Positions 55,411 to 64,000 of a stretch of 64,000 nt of DNA are shown one piece after another; the stretch's first letter is position 1, and the number at the start of each line of letters is the position of its first letter. The notes under the pieces are model-generated. The model saw only the letters and a list, made by a program, of their open reading frames with translations. It made no database searches and had not been told where the DNA came from. Origin of the DNA: Sciurus carolinensis (taxonomy: Eukaryota > Chordata > Mammalia > Rodentia > Sciuridae); assembly GCF_902686445.1 (NCBI RefSeq), contig NC_062219.1:110299160-110363159 (forward strand), written 5' to 3'. Made by a program: the position numbers and the translations under genes.

Positions 55411-56089
55411 GTAAGTTGAACCAGAGACTAGGACACATTTGGAAAGGATGTTTTCAGTCAATTCACTTTCCCTCCCTTGAAGTCCCCCTTACCTCCATGG
55501 TTTACAGGGAGCCCCTGTCATCTGAATAGCTGCTTCTTTCCTCACCCCAGGGTGCTGTCTGTGCTCACAAACCTCTCCCCTCAGGTGTGGCTCTTTCTGG
55601 TACTTGGAACCTCACTTTTTTCTTCACTTCCTCTCCTCAATGAAAGCTCTGTGTCAAAGGCTACAGGAAAACAAAAATCTCAGAGCATGAAGAATTTCAT
55701 GGCCCTGCAAAGAAACTGAGGATACATTAGGTCAGATGTTAGGCTGATAAACCCACCGACGCCCTTTAACTTAAGACTTTAATTAAAATGACCCTTGTAA
55801 GGGGGATTAAAAATAAACACTCATTTATGATTTCTTTCTGGAATCCTGCAGATTCTACATGAATACACTCTTCTGGTTTATTATAGCTGCCTAAGACACC
55901 CTGCCCAGATGGATTTTATTCCTGCCATTTGGAAACAAGACAAATCCTAAGCAGCCCTCACAGGCATAGATACTCTGATCTTCCTCCATGTTTGTTTCTC
56001 TTTGGGAGGCTTCCAGACATGGGCCATTGGACGCATGTTACACTAGCAAGATGAATTTATGAGCTCTCGCTGGTGAAGGAGCAAACTGT
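55411..56089. other. No repeat; possibly conserved at 55740-55960
   Basis: 55740-55960 is repeat-free with TTAAGACTTTAATTAAAATG and TTTATGATTTCTTTC-type words, possibly a conserved non-coding element. Uncertain. Confidence 0.3.
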
Positions 56090-56150
56090 GAAGTCTGGCA
56101 CCAGGAACTAGGACACAATAAATGTCCAAAAAATATGTGTTGAATTGATC
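56090..56150 (+). mobile_element. L2 3'-end fragment
   Basis: CTGGCACCAGGAACTAGGAC ACAATAAATGTCC...TGTGTTGAATTGAT matches the plus L2 terminus. Confidence 0.55.
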
Positions 56151-57740
56151 TATATCAACAGAACTCAGTGGGTCTATGGACCTGGTGGAATAGAGGAGAG
56201 GAACCATAGTCAAGGGTTGTAAAGCAAGGGGAAAAGTTGAAGGGTACCAAGGGAAGTGAAATGTAGGGAGAAGTTCAGTAAAGCCATGTTACAGACAACT
56301 CCAGACCCTGGCTCTGTTCCCAGTGAGCAAAAAATGATCATTTCTAGAAAGTTCCACCAAGGTGACAATGGATAAGGCATAATAACCAGGTCTTTGTACA
56401 ATATTCCCATTTGGTCTACTTTGCTAGACCACTATTTGGTGTGTATAAGTGGAATTTTTTCTGAGGGATAATGGAAGAAATGAGGCACAGTCTTTGAACC
56501 AGGAAAGAGAATTTTCCTGTTGCTCTTAGAGACCAGGAATTCACTGTGCCCGGCTCTAAGACTTGGATACCCAGGATCTATTCTAACAGTATGAGCTGTC
56601 TCTGGGGAATTGGAGGGAGCCTGTAGCAACAGCAATAAAGAAAGCGGCCCATTTCTGACTAGCAGCTGTGATGGCCCACAGACTCCAGCCCAGCACACCT
56701 GGTGTTCCAGTACCAGCAGTGAAGGTTAACGAAAAGAAAAAAGCAGCCTTTATAAAGACTTTAGCCTGCCCTGCCAACCTGAGCTCAGTGGTGCCCCATC
56801 CTGAGACTGGAGTCGGGTCACCACCTGCAGACACCAGACGAGAAAGCAGAAAGGCATTATCAGAGTATTCCAGACTGATCTGGAAACTAAAAGGAGAAAA
56901 TGGAAGCTGAGCGTTTTCTCCAAGCACATTCTCATGCAAAACTCTCAGAAACATCAGAGGGACATTTTGCAGGTGGTGTCATTAAATGGAAAACAGGACT
57001 CAGTTCTTTAGAATTATACATAGGGGCCCAGTCAAATCCTTGACTACCTTATCCAATAGTGGTACTTTGGGTGAATTCCTCTTCATTTGAAACCACCTCT
57101 CTGCCATCTTTTGCCATCACATAGTATCTTTTCCTGGAGTATAAGGGTCAAAACTGAAAGCTGATTTGTATTTTTAAAATGTAAAGAACACAACATTTGT
57201 GTAACCCAAGTAACACTTCTAGATGTCCACAGATTTCCCATTCTGGTGGGTTGGTTTGAACTAGAAAGCCACCTAAGCTACTGTCCCATGTTCAAGAGGA
57301 TTTCAGCTACCTCCCTTTACCTCCCTCTGGGGTGCTCCGCATGTGCTCCCTTCTCTGATCAGCCCCCAACCCTGATTTCCTGTTCACTGCCACTAGGGAG
57401 GGTGGTTTAACTCCACCACCTCGTCCCTTAGTCTTTGGGGATAGGGAATGTCCTCGCAGCCCCTTCAACAATATGCTAAACAAAAAAATTGCTTGCTGCT
57501 CATTGGCTTATGGACTTGTTACATGTGTTGGAGGAAAATATTTAGTTGTCATTTGTGCACCTGCATATCTCCTACGTAGAGTGGACCCTGGAAAATACGG
57601 ATCTTTAATAAACTGAGACCGTGTTATCATCCTTGAGATAATGTTCTTTCACATATCAATGGCAACAAGATGAAGAGTGTCTCCAGATGTTCTTCACTGC
57701 GATTTATAGTATGAAATTCAAGTTACGGTACAGTTCTTGT
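56151..57740. other. No recognised feature
   Basis: Overlapping chance frames on both strands at 56583-56954, and no repeats named. Confidence 0.4.
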
Positions 57741-57741
57741 A

Positions 57742-57777
<36 letters not shown>
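57741..57777. repeat. (CA)n microsatellite, left arm of an inverted pair
   Basis: About 18 AC units with one AT interruption near 57748. Confidence 0.97.
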
Positions 57778-57779
<2 letters not shown>

Positions 57780-57897
57780 TTTCATTTCACTTTTTAAAAT
57801 TTTTAAATTTATTTCATTTTTAAGTATGTTGATCTCACCAATAAAATTTCACAATCCACTATTGGTTTACAACTGATTTTGAAAAAAGGAAGTAGAT

Positions 57898-57934
57898 TGT
57901 GTGTGTGTGTGTGCGTGTGTGTGTGTGTGTGTGT
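57898..57934. repeat. (TG)n microsatellite, right arm of an inverted pair
   Basis: About 18 TG units with one GC interruption. It is complementary to the (CA)n run 120 bases to the left. Confidence 0.97.
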
Positions 57935-59600
57935 AAAAAAGAGAAAGATAGTTGGGAGAAAGAGATGTAGAAGTGAGTCTGGGAGCATCAAGAGAACGGA
58001 GAGGTCTATAGCCCAAGTAACTGTGGAGTAGATCATAGGTGTTTATTAGTCTCCTCTCAGTTTCCAGTAAAATCTATACTCCTCAGTGATGCTCTGTGGA
58101 GTGGCTGAGTTTGGTGGGGTGGGCTGTAGAAAAAATGCCACACCAGATTTAAGGTTGGCAGGAAATGAACCCAGAGGCTGCCCCGGGAAAGCAGAAGCAT
58201 GTGGACTGTAAATTAAAGGGCCCACTGTGCAGATTTCATGGAAGCCAGTGTATTGTGCAGCCAACTGGGTACAACTGGGAATATTTTGGTTACCTAGTTT
58301 GAAGGACCATGTATGTCCTGGTTGCCTGGTTTATCCCTCCATGTCTGTGTCCACCTGGCCTCTGTTCCAGGAGGTTCATGTGTGCATAGCTCCCCTGACC
58401 CCAGACCTCCTGGGTCTTTTACTTCCCCCTGGGTCAGGGTACTGGAGAAAAGGAGAATGAATTCTGGGAACTTATTCTACCCACTTCTTCCAGATGCCCT
58501 GAGGGTTTTTCCTTCACTTCCCTCCCTGTGGTGATGCCCTGGGCTGCTGTACCAATTGCTGTCCTTGATGGCTATGACAATATTTCTCTCATCCCTTCTT
58601 GGGCCTAGATGGCAAAGGCTCTGCCTCTAGCCATTGTCCCTGCATCTCAGGTCTCCTCTACCTGCTAACAGCACCTGTGCGATTAGGCCCTGCAAATAAA
58701 GTCTTAGAATGAGCCTAATTGGAAGGCACAGTCTGCCTCTACAAAGATCATGCACAGTGAAAGAGCCATTAAAGATTTCAAACTTCATTCTTGATAGCTA
58801 GCAACAGAAAGAGAAGAAAGTTAATGAGGTTTAGTTGCTTTGGAAACCAATGGTCATACAATTTTTAAAATATGCATGTTTTATGTAAGGAAAGCATTTT
58901 TGTTATTCAATAATATTAATATAAATTAGGAAAAGTAAACAGAACTAAAATCTGTGATAAAAATATTGGGGGAAATATCTGTTCTTGAAATGGGACAAAA
59001 ACTTGAATCAAGAAATTTATCAATAAATTCTCATGAATCTTAATAAATTTATGTAATTCTTTATGGTCATATGACTCACATAAGCAGGACACTATGTTGA
59101 GTCTCTGTTAAAAAGATATTACACACAAACACACATACCCACGAGCCCACTCACAATGAAGAAATACAGCAATTGAGGCTGCATATCTATTTATGTGATA
59201 TATCAAGTTCTATTTGGGCTAACGGTGTTAAAGAAGAAACAAGTATCAAGAATTTCATTAATTAAGGGCATAGGTACACTTCCATTGAAAATTAAAATCA
59301 TATATCTGGGATAGTGATAATTTCATAGTTTATCAAGGATGTGTGACTATCTTGAATTTTGCTGGAAGATGAAGGATCTTACTCAAGCTAGAAGTTCATA
59401 AAAGAAATATAAAGAGAATTCTGAATAATGAATGGGCAACCAGATTACAAAAAGCAGATGGCCAGGGTCCTCTGTTCACCTCGTCTAGTTTTGAGAATTG
59501 TTCACAGCACTCAGCTCAGAGCTGAGCACCTAATAGTAATTGAAGTATGGGTCTGGCTGTTGACCAAGTTATATTACACCAACTCATCTGTCACTCTCTC
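57935..59600. other. No recognised feature; AT-rich right half
   Basis: 58860-59090 is strongly AT-rich. No exons or repeats named. Confidence 0.4.
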
Positions 59601-59630
59601 GTACACATGTGCGCGCGTGCGTGCGCGCAC

Positions 59631-59661
<31 letters not shown>

Positions 59662-59662
59662 T
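59601..59662. repeat. 62-bp perfectly alternating purine-pyrimidine tract
   Basis: GTACACATGTGCGCGCGTGC GTGCGCGCACACACGCACAC followed by (AC)n keeps strict purine/pyrimidine alternation from 59601 to 59662. The GC-rich core (59609-59629) is also self-complementary. This is a classic Z-DNA-prone sequence. Confidence 0.95.
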
Positions 59663-60458
59663 CTGTAGCCAGATTAATGCCTCATTTACTTGACATTATT
59701 GTTAGTATATTTCCCAAATAAATAAAGTTCATCCATTGAAAGTTTTATTTTTTAATTGGAATCACAAAACTCTCTAAAAGAAAATATACACCAACTTCTT
59801 AAACAGAAAATTCTCAACATAATATAAACTGCAAACAATGACTCGTGATGGTTCTAATTATGAGCATCAGTCACTCACTGGGCCCTCACATTCTGTTGAG
59901 GCTCTTGTAGCAATCACCAGGCTATTTATTATTTTAAAACTCCTTTCTAAACAGCTGAGGCAGTGAGGTTGCTTTCCTTCCTACAGCACCTCACATCTGC
60001 TGGCAGCAGAATATATCCTGAGAGCTGACCTGGGATGGATCCAGGTGTGGGATTGAGTCTGAATTTTTATGAAAATGTTTTTGGTAACTCTAATCATCAC
60101 TCCAATTAGATTTTTAGGAAAAGAAAAAGTCAGCCCTTCCCAGGAATGAAATTCACTGAAGGGCAATGCCCTCACATTGAAGCCCTCATTTTGTCCTTCC
60201 TTGGGCTCTTCAGGATGCACCAAACCCAAGAGCCCTATATTGAACCCCATAGCCTGTCCACTTAATCAGAGAAGGCAGCCTTCCTGCTATTCGTGGGAGA
60301 GGTCTGTTGGGCAAGCAACTCTGTTCAAAAGCCAAAGAGTCCTATGACCAAGGTTCAACCAAGGAGTTCCATTAAAAGAGCAGAATCTGGTGGAGAAAGA
60401 AAGTACTTGTAATTCAGAGAATAGAAACAATGTTTTTTCAAAAGTATAATTGAGTGTA
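59663..60458. other. No recognised feature
   Basis: No repeats or exons supported. Confidence 0.4.
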
Positions 60459-60668
60459 CACAGAGTGTTTTTTGTTTGTTTGCTTTTGGTACTGGGAATG
60501 AACCCAAGGGCATTTTACCACTGAGCTATATCCCCAGCCCCTTTCTATTTTTTGAGACAGGGTCTCACTAAGTTGCTGAGGCAGGCCTCCAACTTGTAAT
60601 CCTCTGCCTCAGTCTCCCAAGTCAAAGAAATTACAGGCATGTGTCACCATTCCCAGGTCACAGAGTAT
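60459..60668 (-). mobile_element. B1-dID/MEN-like composite SINE, full length
   Basis: Begins with TTTTTTGTTTGTTTGC (reverse A tail), then TTTTGGTACTGGGAATGAAC, CCACTGAGCTATATCCCCAG CCCC, TTTGAGACAGGGTCTCACTA AGTTGCTGAGGCAGGC and ATTACAGGCATGTGTCACC. The word CACAGAGT at 60459-60466 recurs at 60661-60668, a probable target-site duplication. Confidence 0.92.
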
Positions 60669-60674
60669 TTTAAG

Positions 60675-60818
60675 AAGGCAATGCAGGGTTGGGGTTGTGG
60701 CTCAGTGGTAGTGTGCTCAACTACCATGCGTGAGCCTCTGGGTTCGATCCTCAGTACCACATACAAAGTAAAACAAAGTTATTAAAAAAAAAAAAAAGAA
60801 GAAGAAGAAGGCAATGCA
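60675..60818 (+). mobile_element. ID-type SINE with 13-bp target-site duplication
   Basis: AGAAGGCAATGCA occurs at 60675-60687 and 60806-60818. Between them lie GGGTTGGGGTTGTGGCTCAG, TGGTAGTGTGCTCAACTACC, TCTGGGTTCGATCCTCAGTA, then an A-rich tail with (GAA)n. The box-B-like GGTTCGATCC is intact. Confidence 0.95.
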
Positions 60819-60887
60819 TTCAGAAACCAAGAACAGACTGCTACACAAAAGGAAAGGATGCAAATAACAATAAAGAGTTCCCAGAAA

Positions 60888-60955
60888 TAAAACAATAATA
60901 ATAATAATTTCTCAAACAATCATAGTAAAATAATAATAAAAATAAATAATAATAG
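60888..60955. repeat. (AAT)n-rich simple repeat
   Basis: Two AAT clusters separated by about 25 bases. Confidence 0.9.
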
Positions 60956-61084
60956 AGCAAAGTAGTCTAAAGACCAAGGTGGTTGTCTGAAATCCATAAC
61001 TGAGCAAGCATCTCAAAATGTGGAGCAATAAAACAAAGAGATGGAAACTGAGGTAAGAAAGTTAAGAGACCAGTGAAACTCCAC

Positions 61085-61215
61085 ATCAGGTATAACCACA
61101 AGAATGAGATCCTAATTAGAATATTATACTCTATGTATGGATATTATGTCAAAATACACTCTACTGTCAGGTATATCTAAAACGAACAAATTTAAAAAAA
61201 AATTTTTTTAAGTTA
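61085..61215 (+). mobile_element. L1 LINE 3' terminus
   Basis: ATAACCACAAGAATGAGATC CTAATTAGAATATTATACTC TATGTATGGATATTATGTCA AAATACACTCTACTGTCAGG TATATC is the complement of the 3' UTR seen at 37500-37610, ending in an A-rich tail. A 5'-truncated short insertion of the same L1 subfamily. Confidence 0.85.
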
Positions 61216-61724
61216 AGATACAAGAGAGGGTAAATCTATTAAATCCAGCATACATCCAGTAAGAGTTTCAGAAGGACAGAGCACAGACAAAGGCAAGGAG
61301 AAAACAATCAAAGAAAGGAGGTTCTTGGGTTCCTGAGTCGAGAAATAATTAAGAATCTTCAGATTGGAAGGGGCCATAACTCCTCGGAATACCTAAAAAT
61401 GGAACCTACCTAGGTATAGAAGATATTTCAGATTTTTAAAAACAAAGTGAAAAGCAGAAAAACTTAAAAAAAAAAAAAAGTAGTTACTGTAAGGTAACTT
61501 GAATCAGACTAACCTCAACAGTTCATTGCTAACAGAAGATGCTAGAAGTCAGGTAAGCAATGCAAACACACACATTTAGAGACAGACAAGGACCCATGAA
61601 ATGCAATGCATCATGCAAGAAGCCTGGGGGCAGATACTGCCAGTTTCTTGCCCAATATTACTCAATATTACTAACATGTTCTTTTTTAGAAGGATGTTTT
61701 TCATTTTTCTCATGAGCGGGGGCA

Positions 61725-61960
61725 GTTATCAAAGTACCTGGATAAAATTGTTCACATCACCAGACTCCCTTGAAGAGTGAGTTAAGCGTGGCCATGTGAC
61801 TCAATTCCAGTCAGTGAGCAGAAGCTGATCGTTGGAGCTTCCGGGATAGCTTTTCCAAAGGAGCAAACACAACAAACTAGCTACTTAGACCCTCTGCATT
61901 TCCCTGTGTGCTTTCCAGAATGTGGATTTGATAGCTAAAGGCAGCACCATCTTGTGACCA
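61725..61960 (+). mobile_element. Old interspersed repeat, class not assigned
   Basis: ACTCCCTTGAAGAGTGAGTT AAGCGTGGCCATGTGACTCA ATTCCAGTCAGTGAGCAGAA and GAATGTGGATTTGATAGC..CAGCACCATCTTGTGACC resemble a mammalian repeat containing 'GGCCATGTGACCTAGTTCTGGCCAATGG...AGCAGCCATCTTGGACCATGAG'. Family not named. Confidence 0.5.
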
Positions 61961-62084
61961 AAAGAACCAAACACTAAGTAGTAAAAATGTAAATAGAAAA
62001 GGACAGAAATAATCTGGATTCCTGATGAAAAAGAGAATCACAAAACTATTTTTAAAAAAAAGTGGGGAAAATTTTTTAAATATA

Positions 62085-62420
62085 ACTTTAGAGGAGAAAG
62101 GGCTATTCTAAGTGTGACATGAAATGCAGAAGTCATAAAAAGAAAGATTAGCAAATTTGACAAATTAAAAAGTTAAATTTTTTTGTGAGAAAAAAATAAC
62201 CCCACCGAAAGTCAAAGAATTAAAGACAAACTGGAAAAAAACAGAATTGCGTCTCATCTCATAAAAAATGAATGTCTTCAATATATAGTGATATACTTGC
62301 AAATTGCTACAGGAAAGAAAAGACTTAAATGGAAAAATAAGTGAAAGATAAGAACAGTTCAAAAGAAAAAGAATCTGATCACCTGTGTTGAAACAAGGCA
62401 TTTCACTCAGTGAAAACTGC
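62085..62420 (+). mobile_element. L1M LINE ORF2 fragment
   Basis: AGGGCTATTCTAAGTGTGAC, TGCAGAAGTCATAAAAAGAA AGATTAGCAAATTTGACAAA TTAAAAAGTTAAATTTTT, GTCAAAGAATTAAAGACAAA CTGG and GATAAGAACAGTTCAAAAG parallel the adenine-rich L1M ORF2 text near motif 'GGGCAAAGGATATGAACAGGCAATTC'. It is plus-oriented, opposite to the L1 at its right. Confidence 0.65.
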
Positions 62421-62589
62421 AAGCTACTCTGAATTATCAGGTGCATATTCTTGTTTGAGTTTTTATATTATAAAATATTCTGGGTAGATAAATAAGCAAC
62501 TGCCCCCTGGATTGTGGAATTGAATGATTAAGAAACAATGATAGATGAAACATTTACATATGACCAAATACTCTTCTTATAAAATTAAA

Positions 62590-62779
62590 CATCTTTTTGG
62601 AGATAATTGTAGATTCTCAGGCAGTTCTAACAAATAACCAGAGAGAGTTCTTGCACACTTTATCCAGTTTCCCTAAGTGGTTATGTTGTGCCAAACTATA
62701 AATTGTAATATCACACCTAGGATACTGACATTGATGTATTCAACATGCAGGGCGGTTTCATTACCAAAGATTCCTCACC
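62590..62779 (-). mobile_element. L1M LINE, 3' UTR part left of a nested ID
   Basis: TTGGAGATAATTGTAGATTC, TTGCACACTTTATCCAGTTT CCCTAAGTGG and GATACTGACATTGATGTATT CAACATGCAG follow the reverse L1M 3' UTR. It is interrupted by the ID SINE and continues beyond it. Confidence 0.8.
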
Positions 62780-62912
62780 AGATGGGGTTGTAGCTCAGTG
62801 GTACAGCACTTGCCTAGCATGTGTGAGGCACTGGGTTCAATCCTCAGCACCACATTAAAAAATAAACAAATAAAATAAAGGTATTTAAAAAAAAAAAAAA
62901 AAGATTCCTCAC
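62766..62912 (+). mobile_element. ID-type SINE with 13-bp target-site duplication, inside L1M
   Basis: AAAGATTCCTCAC occurs at 62766-62778 and 62900-62912. The body has GATGGGGTTGTAGCTCAGTG, GTACAGCACTTGCCTAGCAT, GGGTTCAATCCTCAGCACCA and an A16-type tail. The interrupted L1M text resumes exactly at the duplication, giving a clear order of events. Confidence 0.95.
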
Positions 62913-64000
62913 ATTGTCCTGTTTGGCCATACCCATTTCCCTCTCACCCCTGACCCCTTGAGCCCCTGGCAACCACTAATTCGTTCTTTATTTCTATTAT
63001 TTTGTCATTTTGAGAATGTTGCACAAATGGGATCAAATAGTATGTGACCTTTAAAAAAGTTTTTTTTCACTAAGTATATTTCTCTGGAGATTCATTCATA
63101 TTATCCAGTGTATCAACTGTCTGTTCCTGTTTACTGCTGGAATATTCCACGGTATGGGTATAGGCCCCAGTTTTTGTTTTTAACTCTTCACCTATTGATC
63201 AATATTCAGGTAGTTTTCAGTTTGATGTTATTTTGGAAAAAGCTGCTATAAACTTTTGTGTACAGATTTTTATGTGAACACAAGTTTTCCTCCTCTGGGA
63301 TCAATGCCCAAAAGTGTGAATGATGGTGGCATGGCAGCTGCAAGGTTACTTTTTAAGAAACTACCTACCTGTGGTGGCTGCATCATTTACAGCCCCCCAT
63401 CCGCCCACCCCCTGCTATATGTGAGGGTTCCAGTTTCCTCACATCCTCTCCAGAATTTATGTTACTAATTTTTCTTTTAGCCATTTGACTGATGTTTAGT
63501 AGCATTTTTTAATGATTTTAATCTGCATTTTCCTAATAGTTACTGGTTTTAAAGCAAAATTTGCATGAGTTCATTTACCATTTGGATATCTTCAGGGGTG
63601 AAATGTCTCATCTTGTCTTTGGTCCACATTTTAATTAGATTGTTTATTTACTGTTAAGTTTTGAGAATTCTTTATATATCCCAGACACTATGCTTCCATT
63701 ATGAATGTAGTTTGCAAGTATCTTCTGTCTGTAGCATCTCTTTGTATCCTTTGAACACAGTCTTTTGAATTATAATGAATTTTAACAAAACTCGATTTAT
63801 CATTTTTCTTTTTATGAATTATGTTTTTTGGTATCAGGTCTAGAAATTATTTGCCAGCCCAAGATCCAGAAGATTTGCTCCATCTGCTTTAAGGTATATA
63901 ATTTTGTTTTTGAGTCTGTCATTCATTTTCGGTTTGTTGTAGGGTGAGGTGTGAGGTGGAGGCCAAGATTGTTCTGTGTGAGCATGTGGTAGCGAGAGTG
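62913..64000 (-). mobile_element. L1M LINE, continuing past the window edge
   Basis: CTGGCAACCACTAATTCGTT CTTTATTTCTATTATTTTGT CATTTTGAGAATGTTGCACA AATGGGATCA, TTCACTAAGTATATTTCTCT, TTGATCAATATTCAGGTAGT TTTCAGTTTGATGTTATTTT GG and TCACATCCTCTCCAGAATTT follow the reverse L1M 3' UTR and ORF2 end. The text to 64000 is consistent with continued L1 ORF2 sequence, so the element is cut by the window. Confidence 0.82.

Noticed and set aside
62780..62899. tRNA-like sequence with A- and B-box text
   Set aside because: It is an ID-type SINE with target duplications and an A tail, not a tRNA gene. The same holds for 22156-22299 and 60688-60805.
1..64000. CRISPR arrays, bacterial operons, phage or integrated viral genes
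   Set aside because: No regularly spaced direct repeats, no Shine-Dalgarno-linked open frames, and no retroviral gag/pol/env-like coding text. Only solo LTRs of ancient MaLR type are present.

Overview
The window looks like mammalian nuclear DNA, most likely from a squirrel-family rodent (Sciuridae: marmot, ground squirrel or a relative). The evidence is its repeats. It has mammal-wide fossils (MIR, L2, MER5A, MER20, MaLR LTRs, L1M). It also has tRNA-derived ID-type SINEs with the box-B-like core GGGTTCGATCC and composite B1+ID ('B1-dID/MEN-like') SINEs, a combination I associate with squirrels, plus L1 3' ends of a rodent-lineage type. Species assignment is inference.

I find no convincing protein-coding gene, RNA gene, CRISPR array or prokaryotic-style operon. 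Long open frames are absent (longest about 170 codons, inside an L2 fossil). The window is probably intergenic or deep-intronic. Nearly all supportable annotation is repeats, microsatellites and a few possible exons or regulatory segments.

Layout. 1-9.2 kb: mostly single-copy sequence with a hAT element, MIRs, a MER5A, several microsatellites and a conserved-looking block near 8.4-9.1 kb. 9.27-9.53 kb: a reverse-transcriptase fossil of CR1/L3 type on the minus strand. 10-12.8 kb: a MaLR LTR split by a squirrel SINE, two more SINEs and L2 scraps. 15.0-15.8 kb: an L1 3' end, minus strand. 17-31 kb: sparse MIR/L2/MER5A, one clean ID SINE with target-site duplications, an MLT1-type LTR, and several possible minus-strand exons. 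31.5-40.8 kb: MIR, L2, SINE, L1, MER20 and two MaLR-type LTRs. 41.4-43.3 kb: a splice-site-flanked possible exon, the only CpG-rich segment in the window, and a second CR1/L3 fossil. 51.8-54.0 kb: a long L2 (+) split by an LTR, followed by an L2 (-). 55.3 kb: another possible exon. 57.7-59.7 kb: an inverted CA/TG microsatellite pair and a 62-bp perfectly alternating purine-pyrimidine tract. 60.4-64 kb: SINE pair, L1 pieces, and an old L1 running off the right edge with a young ID inserted in it.

The points most worth checking are the possible exons with strong splice signals (41441-41528 and 55326-55410 on plus; 26742-26907 on minus), the CpG-rich segment at 42.5-42.9 kb, and the two CR1/L3 fossils that still show readable ORF2 signatures. 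No search or alignment could be run. Repeat calls rest on recalled consensus sequences and boundaries are approximate.
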